A stretch of 38,274 nucleotides of DNA from Gammaproteobacteria bacterium (lineage in GTDB: Bacteria > Pseudomonadota > Gammaproteobacteria > Pseudomonadales > Halieaceae), in contig JAUHXH010000006.1 in the NCBI GenBank assembly GCA_030427085.1, positions 116,023 through 154,296 on the forward strand. Direction: 5' to 3'. The translations under genes and the position numbers were made by a program. Positions 27,090 to 34,445 of the stretch are shown in pieces; position 1 is the stretch's first letter; each line of letters opens with the position of its first letter. The notes under the pieces are model-generated. The model saw nothing but the letters and a program-made list of their open reading frames with translations, searched no databases and had not been told where the DNA came from.

Positions 27090-27968
27090 TTAAAGGTGGC
27101 GTTTCAAGAACGGCATCACCGCAGCAACGAATTCCGCCGGCTGCTCCAATTCGCTAAAGTGGCCACAGCTCGGGAACTCTATGACCTCGCCGTTGACCAG
27201 GTGTGCACGACTACACTCTGACTGTGTTTGCGCATGTGACCGGTCTTGCCGCCCCCAGATAATCAAACCGGGCAAATCAAGGTTTGCATCCCTGGTTCCC
27301 TGGGACCAGTTTTGCAACATTGTTGCCAACGGGTAACCACAACCACGCTCCAATGCAGCTGTGGTCACATCTACGATTGCGTTTTCGTCGAAAGTTTTCG
27401 CCGTTGCGTACCTCAACCAGAACTTGACAGTTTTCTTCGCATTTAGCTTCAACAAGAACTGCCCCAAAAGCGGGATGCGTAACAGTCCTTTTGGATCCAT
27501 ACGCTCAACCCAGGACAAAATGCCTGCCTTATCTGGAGCCTGCATCAATACGACTCCAGCCACAGGAAGGCTTCCACGCGAAGCAAGTTCAGTCGCAACA
27601 AAACCACAGATGCATGGACCAAAAAGAATGACCGACTCCAGGTCCAGACTCAACAGCGCGGCCTCAACCAACTCAACAGCACCCTTGAATGTTAGCTCAC
27701 GTTCAGCGGTAGCTCGCGAAAAACCAAATCCTGGCACTTCAACCACGATGATCCGAAACTCACCAGAAAAACATTCGATGAGCCCCTCGTACGCTTCGAC
27801 AGTAATAGGTGGGTCACAAAAAAAGACGAGTGCTCTCCCGGCGCCTCCGGTATCACGAACGCGGACGGATGAAGCTCCGGCAGCAATGGCATAAGTTTGA
27901 GCATGCTCCGGAATCTCTTCCGGAATTTGCCAGAGTTTCAGATCAAGTTTCGCACCAAGAGTCTTCAT
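27090..27968 (-). CDS. Alpha/beta hydrolase with Cys in the nucleophile position
   Basis: 292 residues. Alpha/beta hydrolase order is clear: FRIIVVEVPGFGFSRA (strand 4 and oxyanion region), nucleophile elbow VILFGPCICGFVATELA, acid loop GLIIWGRQDRSH and His in FPSCGHFSELEQPAEF. The canonical elbow is GxSxGG; here it is GPCICG, so the nucleophile is Cys, as in dienelactone hydrolases, and the next Gly is also Cys. The enzyme may be a thioester or lactone hydrolase, or inactive. Starts at ATG 27968; followed by the 58-residue membrane gene. Confidence 0.82.
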   Translation of the reverse strand: MKTLGAKLDLKLWQIPEEIPEHAQTYAIAAGASSVRVRDTGGAGRALVFFCDPPITVEAYEGLIECFSGEFRIIVVEVPGFGFSRATAERELTFKGAVELVEAALLSLDLESVILFGPCICGFVATELASRGSLPVAGVVLMQAPDKAGILSWVERMDPKGLLRIPLLGQFLLKLNAKKTVKFWLRYATAKTFDENAIVDVTTAALERGCGYPLATMLQNWSQGTRDANLDLPGLIIWGRQDRSHAQTQSECSRAHLVNGEVIEFPSCGHFSELEQPAEFVAAVMPFLKRHL

Positions 27969-27992
27969 TTATTTGTTACTAAACCTGGTTAT

Positions 27993-28039
27993 GCCTGTCG
28001 CCAGTCAATGTGTCGGTTGGCTTGCCGTGTCGATTAGCT
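27993..28039 (-). repeat. Possible relic attC site after the ASCH gene
   Basis: On the minus strand AGCTAAT overlaps the ASCH stop (as R'' does in intact cassettes) and GGCGACAGGC lies at the other end where GGCGTTAGGC would be expected. Both conserved triplets are mutated, so this is weak. Confidence 0.25.
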
Positions 28040-28507
28040 GGATCTAAAGATGACATGAAAACGCTCGCATACCATAGGAGTGGTTTGTAGCATTTTCCAG
28101 CCACTTTTTTCACACTCCTCGCTGTAATAGTCCCAGAACACCTCTCGCCAATGTTCCAACGTTCCGTCCGTTTCACTATAGTCGCGAGCAAATTTTGCAT
28201 CGATTTCATCAAAGGGAATTATTTCCACCCAATTAGTTTCGATTACACAGACCGGATTGCCCGCGCCATCTTCGAGCACAGACAGCGCCCCGACATACGG
28301 AAGGGGCTTCCCGCTTTCTTCATACTCCCACAGTAGAGAACTGGTAGCGGTCTTCTCTCCTGACAGTATCAGCCGTACGCCTTCATCTGCGGTCTCATCG
28401 GTTATACCAATTCGAAAGGAAACATCGAATCGTTCAGCTGCGTTCGAGGGACAACAATCAGATGCCAAAAAATCGTTCCAAAAGCTTTGAATATGGATTG
28501 GTATCAA
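28034..28507 (-). CDS. ASCH-domain protein
   Basis: 157 residues from TTG 28507 (AAGGCAG upstream; no ATG available). ASCH fold features: EGVRLILSGEKTATSSLLWEYEESGKPLPYVGALSVLEDGAG, then VIETNWVEIIPFDEIDAKFARDYSETDGTLEHWREVF, the typical E..D......E/GD.....W pattern of this RNA-binding-like, PUA-related family. Some ASCH proteins hydrolyse modified cytidines (YqfB). A cassette-like attC relic may follow its stop. No operon partner is obvious. Confidence 0.85.
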   Translation of the reverse strand: MIPIHIQSFWNDFLASDCCPSNAAERFDVSFRIGITDETADEGVRLILSGEKTATSSLLWEYEESGKPLPYVGALSVLEDGAGNPVCVIETNWVEIIPFDEIDAKFARDYSETDGTLEHWREVFWDYYSEECEKSGWKMLQTTPMVCERFHVIFRSS

Positions 28508-28525
28508 GATGTTCTGCCTTGAGTG

Positions 28526-28580
28526 ACATGACGCTTAAAGCCGCGACGGAGAAGTCACGCGCAGACCTGATTTGCTATGC
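28526..28580 (-). repeat. Degenerate attC-like relic after the CPXCG gene
   Basis: Minus strand reads GCATAGC...GTCATGT, with the spacing of attC (55 bp) and flanks like the intact sites (GGCGCATAGCAAAT; TTTAAGCGTCATGTC). Intact sites here have ATAAC and GCGTTATGT, so the conserved AAC and GTT have become AGC and GTC. It starts 9 nt after the CPXCG gene stop, where an attC should be. Confidence 0.4.
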
Positions 28581-28589
28581 GCCCGATTA

Positions 28590-28793
28590 CTAAGCTTCAT
28601 TCTCAGTTTGTACCGTGACATAAATTTTGCCTGGGGACTCTAGAATTACGCTAAAGACGATGGGCTGACAACATACCTGGCAGTCTTCTGTGTATTGATG
28701 TCCGGCTTCCTCCGGATCGATCAAGACATTGATCTGCTCTCCGCAGTAAGGGCAGCCAATTGACTGCTCTGACAAAGGTTCATTCCTTGTCAT
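28590..28793 (-). CDS. CPXCG-motif cysteine-rich protein
   Basis: 67 residues. N-terminal CPYCGEQINVLID and a second pair CQVCCQPIVFSV make a predicted zinc ribbon; the family is annotated as CPXCG-motif cysteine-rich protein, function unknown. Starts at ATG 28793. An attC-like relic follows its stop, so it may be an old integron cassette, though homologues are also ordinary chromosomal genes. Confidence 0.82.
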   Translation of the reverse strand: MTRNEPLSEQSIGCPYCGEQINVLIDPEEAGHQYTEDCQVCCQPIVFSVILESPGKIYVTVQTENEA

Positions 28794-29023
28794 CTAGCAA
28801 TAGTTCAGGGCACATACTAGGCCTGATGCCCGCATCCAGCAATCTACTCTGAGACTCGGCGGGTCAGCACTGAACACCCCAGTCTGAATGCGGGACCAGC
28901 CACAGCCGGTCATGCTCCTGAACGGAGGCTGATATAGTAGCTAAAAAAATCATCGAAGATGGTGATCCTTGTGTTCCTTAACATCAGTGTGATGAAATAA
29001 CCGCTGGCTAATGAGGCATTTAA

Positions 29024-30853
29024 TTGAATAAGAGTAAAAATAGCTTTTGGGGTCTCATTGCCTTCCTCTTGTGCGCTAATTCTTTTCTCCCGGCCGCAGC
29101 CGACAATCGCTGTGCTCAGGGAGTTGTTAATGCTACCGTTGATTTGACCTGCTGGGATGACTCAGAAGTCCTAATGCTGGGTGGCGACTGGAACTTCTCG
29201 TGGAAGCCACTCGAGGGCGCGGGCTCTCCCAACTTTACAATACCGGCAAAAGCCCCTGTGCCTAAACGATGGGTCGAGTTGGTCGAAGGGCGTGAGCAGG
29301 CATTATCTCTTGCGAAGGGCATTGCTCGGTATCACATTACACTTCTCAATGGTCATGAGAGGGGGGTCTTGCAGCTTTATCCTGGCCAGACCACTGGCTG
29401 GCTAAGAGTCGCGATAAAAAACTCTGGTGAGGCTGAAGAAGTAATTTACGATAACTTAAATGCAAGTGGCCAGCCGACCTTGCCAACAGACCACGTCCCG
29501 ATAGCAGGTCTGACAAAAAAAACGGACCTGATTATCTATGTGGGAAATCAGGACTATTACACCGGAGCTATTTTTTCCAATCCTTGGATTGGTACACCTG
29601 CCAAGGCTGGGGAGGAAAGGGCTTTTCATATTGTGGTGAGTGCTATCTTTCTCGGTGGCTACTTACTGATGAGTTGTTATAGTTTCTTCGTTTGGTGGAG
29701 AGACAGAAGCCATCGCTTACATTTTCTCTTGGCAACATTAAGCACTGCATTGGCAGTTCGCTTATTAGATACGCAAGAACTCATATCTGTATTGATTCCT
29801 TCTACACCACTTCCGGTTCACTGGGTCTTGGGGTGGGGGTCATTCTTCTTATGTGTGGGTGTTTGGGCTTACTATTTGCGATTGGCTTTTCCTCGTTTTG
29901 TCTCTGCCTGGGTAATCTATACGGCTGTAATCCCTAGCACTATTGGCCTGATTCTCGTTATTTTTACATCAGCGGATGTCTATGTACCTTTTGGGTATTC
30001 ATACCGTTACATAGTTGTATTTGTTGCCTTAATGATGATTGTGCAATTAACCAGGGCGGCATACGCAAAAGTTCGAGGCGCGCTAATTACACTGATAACC
30101 TGCATCATCACAATTGTTGGTGGGATCGTAGATATTGTTATTTATGCGATGGCAGAGCAGCCTGTAATGGATTACACGGTAATAGGCCCTTTTATTTTTT
30201 TGGCGACACAACATATTCTAGCCGCCGACACTTATACGAAAACACTTAAAGAGAAAGCTGATCTGACGGAGGAAGTTTTAAGCCTGAATCGATCGCTGGA
30301 AGAAAAAGTGGAAGAGAGAACGGCCAATTTAGCTCGTGCTATGGAGAAGCTTGAAGTCCAGGCAATAACCGACCCTTTAACGGGCTTATATAATCGTCGA
30401 TATTTCAGAGAGTGCCTGGACGATGTGATCAAGCACGCAAGATCAGATGGAACTACTTTCTGCCTTGCGGCAATTGACGTGGACTTTTTCAAGAGTATCA
30501 ACGACACACATGGCCATGATGTGGGCGATGAGGCTCTTGTTCACTTGGCCGGGATGCTCAAAAGTGGCGTGCGTGGACAGGATGTCGTAACGAGACAGGG
30601 AGGCGAGGAGTTTTCCATCGTTCTGGCAGGAATGGATGGAACGCAAGCTGTCGCCGTGCTGGAAAGAATACGTGGAGCAATTGAAGCCTCTGAGATTCCT
30701 ATTGATAGTGGCAAATTGAAATTCACCGTCAGTATTGGCTGGGTGGAATATCAACCTGATTATGGTGCTCACGACATGGTCGTCTATACCGATAAAGCGC
30801 TTTATCAGGCCAAGGAAAGTGGGAGAAATTGCGTGGTTCGTTTTGGGAGTTAA
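29024..30853 (+). CDS. Membrane diguanylate cyclase, 7TM-DISM sensor with GGDEF domain
   Basis: 609 residues from TTG 29024, with GAGG 7 nt upstream. A signal peptide (LIAFLLCANSFLPAAADN) leads a periplasmic jelly-roll-like domain, then seven membrane helices (about residues 200-400), a coiled coil (LTEEVLSLNRSLEEKVEERTA) and a GGDEF domain. The active site is GGEEF, with the inhibitory I-site RGQD exactly five residues before it, so it should make cyclic-di-GMP and be feedback inhibited. The periplasmic ligand is unknown. It is the only plus-strand gene between the homing endonuclease and the right edge and separates the accessory genes from the cassette array. Confidence 0.93.
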   Translation: MNKSKNSFWGLIAFLLCANSFLPAAADNRCAQGVVNATVDLTCWDDSEVLMLGGDWNFSWKPLEGAGSPNFTIPAKAPVPKRWVELVEGREQALSLAKGIARYHITLLNGHERGVLQLYPGQTTGWLRVAIKNSGEAEEVIYDNLNASGQPTLPTDHVPIAGLTKKTDLIIYVGNQDYYTGAIFSNPWIGTPAKAGEERAFHIVVSAIFLGGYLLMSCYSFFVWWRDRSHRLHFLLATLSTALAVRLLDTQELISVLIPSTPLPVHWVLGWGSFFLCVGVWAYYLRLAFPRFVSAWVIYTAVIPSTIGLILVIFTSADVYVPFGYSYRYIVVFVALMMIVQLTRAAYAKVRGALITLITCIITIVGGIVDIVIYAMAEQPVMDYTVIGPFIFLATQHILAADTYTKTLKEKADLTEEVLSLNRSLEEKVEERTANLARAMEKLEVQAITDPLTGLYNRRYFRECLDDVIKHARSDGTTFCLAAIDVDFFKSINDTHGHDVGDEALVHLAGMLKSGVRGQDVVTRQGGEEFSIVLAGMDGTQAVAVLERIRGAIEASEIPIDSGKLKFTVSIGWVEYQPDYGAHDMVVYTDKALYQAKESGRNCVVRFGS

Positions 30854-30956
30854 GGGCAGTCAGTAGCACTGGCGGCTACATTAGTAGGGACTGATTGCCG
30901 TGACCGTTTTTCGCTGCTGGTGATTGGATGGTGCTGACTTGATGCACCCGTCGATG

Positions 30957-31017
30957 GCTGAACGCCATGCGCGAAACGAAGCGGAGATCTGGCTTCGGCA
31001 TGACACATTTGTTAGGT
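30957..31017 (-). repeat. attC site A (distal end of array)
   Basis: R'' ACCTAAC overlaps the stop of the acetyltransferase gene; R' is GTTCAGC, off consensus (GTTRRRY). Inner GAAGC/GCTTC stem. Confidence 0.65.
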
Positions 31018-31563
31018 AATGTCCCGAATAACTTTACAAGGATTGCCGACAGCCAGCACCCCACTCCTTACGTCTTTCGTAACGACACTCCCAGCACCAA
31101 TTACTGATTTCGCTCCAATAGAAACACCAGGACATATGATAGCGCCCGCCCCAATCCATACGTCGCTTTCAATGACTACCGGTATGCCAAACTCCTGACC
31201 TTGCCTACGAAGTGTTGAGTCCAGTGGATGGGACGCTGTAAGAATTTGCACACCGGGCCCAATTAGAACATTGTCTCCAATAGAGACTTGCGCTACATCC
31301 AGGACGACACAATTAAAATTAAAATAGACCTTTCGTCCTAGCCTAATGTTCCTACCATAGTCACAACAAAACGGTGGTGTGAGAGAAATATCAGTATCCA
31401 CACCAAAAAGCTCATTGATAAGCGATGTCTTTTGCTCGCTCCTTAACGTCTGGCAATTCAGGCTTGAACATATTTTTTGTGCAGCGGCCCTTTCTGCCAC
31501 AAGCTGAGGATCACTAGCGTCGTATAATTTGCCAGCTAGCATTTTTTCTTTCTCAGAATTCAT
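31012..31563 (-). CDS. Cassette: maltose/galactoside O-acetyltransferase-like (left-handed beta-helix)
   Basis: 183 residues from ATG 31563. N-terminal Mac domain (MLAGKLYDASDPQLVAERAAA) then hexapeptide repeats (NFNCVVLDVAQVSIGDNVLIGPGVQI, VWIGAGAIICPGVSIGAKSVIGAGSVVTKDV), ending GNPCKVIRDI; the active His lies in TASHPL. Maa/LacA/NodL family: transfers acetyl from acetyl-CoA to sugars. Full length. The TAA overlaps R'' of its attC. A common cassette cargo. Confidence 0.93.
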   Translation of the reverse strand: MNSEKEKMLAGKLYDASDPQLVAERAAAQKICSSLNCQTLRSEQKTSLINELFGVDTDISLTPPFCCDYGRNIRLGRKVYFNFNCVVLDVAQVSIGDNVLIGPGVQILTASHPLDSTLRRQGQEFGIPVVIESDVWIGAGAIICPGVSIGAKSVIGAGSVVTKDVRSGVLAVGNPCKVIRDIT

Positions 31564-31579
31564 AGCATTTACATACTCA

Positions 31580-31651
31580 GCCTAACGCCTCAGGCTGCGG
31601 GCGCCGAAACTACGCAGCGGTTTTGATGTCCGTAGCCCTGACTTGTTATGT
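31580..31651 (-). repeat. attC site B
   Basis: R'' ACATAAC (overlaps gene stop) and R' GTTAGGC, 72 bp, with an extended imperfect stem. Good consensus match. Confidence 0.9.
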
Positions 31652-32044
31652 GCTTTCGATATGACCACAGTCTCTGCATGTATGCTCGTGTTCTACGGGA
31701 TATAGCGGAAACTCTAGAAAAAGGAACACCAAATAGGCACCGCGTTTTTTCGCTTTCAGAAACTCAGTGTTAAAGCTACCACATTGAGAACATTGAATAG
31801 AGTCATATCCCTGTTCGTTCTCTACATCAATCGCGTAGTCTTCGTTTAGTAGCAAATGGGCTTGCTCCACAAACTCCTCGGGAACGCGCAGCCTGACACC
31901 CCCCAGCGCGTTGGAGTAAAGCCACTGGGCATTGATTGTATGTTCGTCGGCCACAAATGCAGGAATTCCTTCCGAGTCCAATTTCGCCCAAGCAATTTGT
32001 GCCTCATAAGGAAAAGTAAATGAAGCTACCGTCCTTAACGACAT
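31646..32044 (-). CDS. Cassette: DUF2007-domain protein with C-terminal zinc ribbon
   Basis: 132 residues from ATG 32044 (MSLRTVASFTFPYEAQ); the earlier TTG lies in the preceding attC core. The first ~75 residues are DUF2007-like (putative signal-transducing/regulatory domain, GIPAFVADEHTINAQWLYSNALGGVRLRVPEE). The C-terminus has CSQCG...CRDCG, a zinc ribbon, with a hydrophobic stretch (YLVFLFLEFPLYPV) between the pairs. Function unknown. Its TAA lies in R'' of attC B. Confidence 0.75.
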   Translation of the reverse strand: MSLRTVASFTFPYEAQIAWAKLDSEGIPAFVADEHTINAQWLYSNALGGVRLRVPEEFVEQAHLLLNEDYAIDVENEQGYDSIQCSQCGSFNTEFLKAKKRGAYLVFLFLEFPLYPVEHEHTCRDCGHIEST

Positions 32045-32053
32045 TGCTCGATC

Positions 32054-32084
32054 ACACAACGCCTACAGCCGGGACTTGTTCCAT
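32054..32084 (-). repeat. attC site C (very short, probably truncated)
   Basis: R'' ATGGAAC and R' GTTGTGT only 31 bp apart, below the usual minimum of about 55 bp. Flanked by genes as a normal attC would be, so probably a deletion derivative. Confidence 0.5.
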
Positions 32085-32090
32085 TCCCCA

Positions 32091-32345
32091 TTATGATTCC
32101 AGTAGCAGGACAAAGTTGGAGGGCATTTGACGCCATTTATTGAAATTGGCCTCGCTGCATTCTTCCACGGCCGATGCTGATTCCTCTTGTGCGTTCCAGG
32201 CGGTGTTGATGTGATGATAGAGATGGGACATATCTACCACGAAGCTTCCGTACTCATACTCGGGATCCGAACCTAGCTCCTGGATTATGTTTTCCAACTG
32301 TTCAGCAGCCTCTTTCAGGTTGTAGAGAACGTAGCTCTTGTTCAT
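32091..32345 (-). CDS. Cassette: hypothetical protein
   Basis: 84 residues from ATG 32345. No family recognised. Begins MNKSYVLYNLKEAAEQLENIIQ, mostly helical and acidic (LGSDPEYEYGSF, HINTAWNAQEES), with no signal or membrane helix: a small soluble helical protein. Stop 7 nt before R'' of attC C. Confidence 0.65.
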   Translation of the reverse strand: MNKSYVLYNLKEAAEQLENIIQELGSDPEYEYGSFVVDMSHLYHHINTAWNAQEESASAVEECSEANFNKWRQMPSNFVLLLES

Positions 32346-32366
32346 CTGCCTAACTCTCTATGAGGC

Positions 32367-32426
32367 ATGTAACGCCGCCAACAAGGGCGCGTTGTAAGCG
32401 CGTCCTGCCGCTCGGCCTTGTTACGC
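32367..32426 (-). repeat. attC site D
   Basis: R'' GCGTAAC overlaps the antitoxin stop; R' GTTACAT; 60 bp with GGGCGCG/CGCGTCC-like inner stem. Confidence 0.8.
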
Positions 32427-32702
32427 GGCTGACACATTAATTTTGACGCCAAGAGAATGAAGAACTTTTTGGACTGTTTCGTACCTCGGTTTTGCCCCCG
32501 GAGCGAACGCCTTATATAGACTCTCCCTTCCCAAACCTGATTCTTGCGCAATTGCTGACATACCTCGCGCTTTAGCGACATGCCCAATCGCGGCAAGAAA
32601 TACACTGGGATCGTCATCCGCAAGCGCAGCAGAAAGATACTCTGCGATAGTTTCCTCGCTATCGAGATAGGCACTTGGATCAAATTCTGTGACTTTAACC
32701 AT
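32421..32702 (-). CDS. Cassette: HigA-like antitoxin (addiction-module antidote, HTH)
   Basis: 93 residues from ATG 32702. Typical of the probable-addiction-module antidote family: FDPSAYLDSEETIAEYLSAALADDDPSVFLAAIGHVAKARGMSAIAQESGLGRESLYKAF holds the helix-turn-helix, ending VQKVLHSLGVKINVSA. It should bind the toxin and repress the operon. The toxin gene lies just upstream (5-nt gap), the order toxin then antitoxin as in HigBA. The antitoxin appears intact whereas the toxin has a nonsense codon. Its TAA lies in R'' of attC D. Confidence 0.9.
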   Translation of the reverse strand: MVKVTEFDPSAYLDSEETIAEYLSAALADDDPSVFLAAIGHVAKARGMSAIAQESGLGRESLYKAFAPGAKPRYETVQKVLHSLGVKINVSAA

Positions 32703-32707
32703 TTCAG

Positions 32708-33007
32708 TTACTCCGCTCTTAATTCGGACAATAAATCCCGAGCGCGAGCTATATCCTTGCGTTGGCTCGATTTATCTCCTCCACACAGGAGAAGAACCAC
32801 TAGGCCAGATTTACGGGTGAAATAGACTCGGTAACCTGGCCCAAAATGTATTCTGAGTTCATGCAGGCCGGAACCTAGGGACTTCGAATCGCCAGTATTA
32901 CCTTGGCGCAGTAATTCGATCCGAACCAGTATTCTCGCAATGGCTTTCCGATCCCTTTGTTTCGAGAGCCATTTAGAGAAAACATCAGTCTACTGAACTT
33001 GATACAT
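32708..33007 (-). pseudogene. Cassette: RelE/HigB-type toxin with amber codon at position 6
   Basis: From ATG 33007 the frame reads MYQVQ, then TAG (32992-32990), then TDVFSKWLSKQRDRKAIAR and on without interruption to TAA 32708. The rest has the family hallmarks: RDRKAIARILVRIELL, GSGLHELRIHFGPGYRVYFTR, LLLCGGDKSSQRKDIARA. Family N-termini run like M-x-x-V-x-x-T-x-F, so the TAG most likely replaced a CAG glutamine. The product would be a five-residue peptide unless suppressed or restarted. Followed after 5 nt by the intact antitoxin. A sequencing error is possible. Confidence 0.85.
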
Positions 33008-33014
33008 TCAGCAA

Positions 33015-33034
33015 ATGTATCCTATAGGATACAT
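33015..33034. promoter_or_regulatory. 20-bp perfect palindrome, likely toxin-antitoxin operator
   Basis: ATGTATCCTATAGGATACAT, 7 bp before the toxin start. A sigma-70-like pair TTGCAT-N17-TACATT overlaps it on the minus strand. Antitoxins of this type bind such palindromes to repress their own operon. Confidence 0.7.
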
Positions 33035-33183
33035 CTATGCAACTGGCGGGATGCTTGGTGAGGCCGCGTACCGCCCACGGCAGCGCGCGCGGTACGCGCG
33101 TCCGGGGACTGAAGGCAGCGCACTGCCCGTACTGATTATGTGGCGTAGGGCTACGCATACCAAACCACTCCTGAGAAAAACAC

Positions 33184-33209
33184 CACTTAAGCTTGGGGAC
33201 TTGTTAAGT
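33184..33209 (-). repeat. attC site E (collapsed)
   Basis: R'' ACTTAAC overlaps the preceding gene's stop, then AAGTCCCCAAGC joins directly to CTTAAGT, as if most of a normal attC (compare site K) were deleted. A more distant R'-like GTTGCAT at 33043-33037 is an alternative end, giving a 173-bp site. Confidence 0.5.
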
Positions 33210-33482
33210 GGCAATGACGTAGCAAGCATAAGCAAATCCGACCAATGCAATATAGGGAAGTGGGGAAAGATACCAGGGCAGCGGTTCTCTGCCACCTGAC
33301 CCGCCAAAGCCAAATAATTTATCGATGAACTTTGGATCAGTATAGATAGGAGCAAGGGCTACTAGAACAGAACCAACAATTGCCACACCGCCGATAACGT
33401 AATGCCCGCCATAAACTATCAATGAGCCGAAAAACAGCAAAATGAACGCTGCCTTCAAGTTCTCGATTGTTTCGATATTCAC
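33204..33482 (-). CDS. Cassette: small membrane protein
   Basis: 92 residues from GTG 33482, 11 nt after the R' of attC F. Three hydrophobic segments (AAFILLFFGSLIVYGGHYVI, GGVAIVGSVLVALAPIY, LPYIALVGFAYACYVIA) with a glycine-rich loop (LFGFGGSGGREP). No family recognised. Its TAA lies in attC E. Function unknown. Confidence 0.7.
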   Translation of the reverse strand: MNIETIENLKAAFILLFFGSLIVYGGHYVIGGVAIVGSVLVALAPIYTDPKFIDKLFGFGGSGGREPLPWYLSPLPYIALVGFAYACYVIAT

Positions 33483-33493
33483 GATGCCAGGCC

Positions 33494-33551
33494 ACTCAAC
33501 GCTTTAAGCTGGGGCGCTATGTATCGCGTCCCAAGCCCTGAATTGTTTTTT
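33494..33551 (-). repeat. attC site F
   Basis: R'' AAAAAAC (poor) and R' GTTGAGT (good), 58 bp, with AAGC/GCTT and GGG inner pairing. Confidence 0.75.
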
Positions 33552-33557
33552 GCGCGA

Positions 33558-34016
33558 CTACCCACGTTTGGCTCCAGCATTAAAAAATATCTGCATTCTC
33601 TCCCCAACGATGCGAATGAAAAATGGACCGTCATACGACGACGCTGTAATTCCAGGGGCTCGCGCGATCACTTCTCGAATATGAACTTCGTCCGCCTTTT
33701 CCGAAGTCAGTTCAATCATGGTAGTTGGAGAACACTTGAACTGGAAGGAGTCTGCAAGCCTCTTGTGCTGCTTATAGTCCGATGCCGGAAAATCGAAGCG
33801 TACTAATCCGTTGATGGGCGCTGGTACGCCTGGGACTTTATCTGGCAGAATCACCTCGTATGTCCAGTCTTCGTACTGAGGTTTCCAAAACGCAAACCAA
33901 CGCTCGAGTGTCGACTCACAGGCAGCCCAGTAAGGTACATAGATCTGTGCTCGCTCCGCTTGCTCGCCAGAACAGGACGACACGAAAAGGACGCAAAGAA
34001 GTACAATGAATCTCAT
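33558..34016 (-). CDS. Cassette: predicted lipoprotein
   Basis: 152 residues from ATG 34016 (MRFIVLLCVLFVSSC); an earlier frame start at 34037 would mask the signal. Lipobox VSSC-S at about residue 15. The mature part (YVPYWAACESTLERWFAFWKPQYEDWTYEVILPDK, then a beta-rich end) is not recognised. Exported and membrane anchored. Stop 7 nt before R'' of attC F. Confidence 0.75.
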   Translation of the reverse strand: MRFIVLLCVLFVSSCSGEQAERAQIYVPYWAACESTLERWFAFWKPQYEDWTYEVILPDKVPGVPAPINGLVRFDFPASDYKQHKRLADSFQFKCSPTTMIELTSEKADEVHIREVIARAPGITASSYDGPFFIRIVGERMQIFFNAGAKRG

Positions 34017-34049
34017 ATACCTTTCGACCAGCACCAAGTTGATCTCGCG

Positions 34050-34124
34050 CTATAACGCTTCAAGCAGGGGCGCGCGTTAGCGCGCCCCTGCTTGAAGCGC
34101 CCTTGCTGCCTTGCCTTGTTACGT
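34050..34124 (-). repeat. attC site G with a 20-bp perfect palindrome
   Basis: R'' ACGTAAC, R' GTTATAG, 75 bp. Contains perfect arms 34056-34075 and 34080-34099 around GTTA, then a second copy-like CCTTGCTGCC. It looks like site L with one arm inverted and duplicated. Confidence 0.8.
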
Positions 34125-34133
34125 GATTGATTT

Positions 34134-34367
34134 TTACCCGCCACCAGGTTTTTGCTTTTCAGCTTCTCTATTCATTTCATATTCATCATACGGCGTATTC
34201 AGCTGTTCCATGCATTCTTCATATCTCGTGTCAGGATACTTCTGACACTCAATCCTTTGGCTATCCTGGACCGCGGTATAAACCTGCTCATTAGTACAAC
34301 CAATCAATACTGTCAGTAGTACCACGCAAACTGGGAATCGCACGATCACGAGCAGGTGCCGGTGCAT
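34134..34367 (-). CDS. Cassette: small predicted lipoprotein
   Basis: 77 residues from ATG 34367, only 3 nt after R' of attC H, so the true start may be an internal GTG. Hydrophobic signal VRFPVCVVLLTVLIGC with lipobox LIGC-T, then a polar helix (ECQKYPDTRYEECMEQLNTPYDEYEM) and Pro/Gly tail. Small periplasm-facing lipoprotein of unknown function. Confidence 0.65.
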   Translation of the reverse strand: MHRHLLVIVRFPVCVVLLTVLIGCTNEQVYTAVQDSQRIECQKYPDTRYEECMEQLNTPYDEYEMNREAEKQKPGGG

Positions 34368-34370
34368 TTC

Positions 34371-34445
34371 ACGTAACGCCTCAATAACAAGCGCAGCTAT
34401 GTTGCGTCCGGCGCCGTAGGCGCGCAGTTGATTGATTTGTTAGAT
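34371..34445 (-). repeat. attC site H
   Basis: R'' ATCTAAC (consensus) and R' GTTACGT, 75 bp. The acyltransferase gene's last ~16 codons run into it. Confidence 0.85.

Noticed and set aside
22252-30900. Genomic island integrated at the ssrA 3' end
   Set aside because: ssrA is a favourite attB, but no integrase gene and no second copy of the ssrA 3' end were found in the window.
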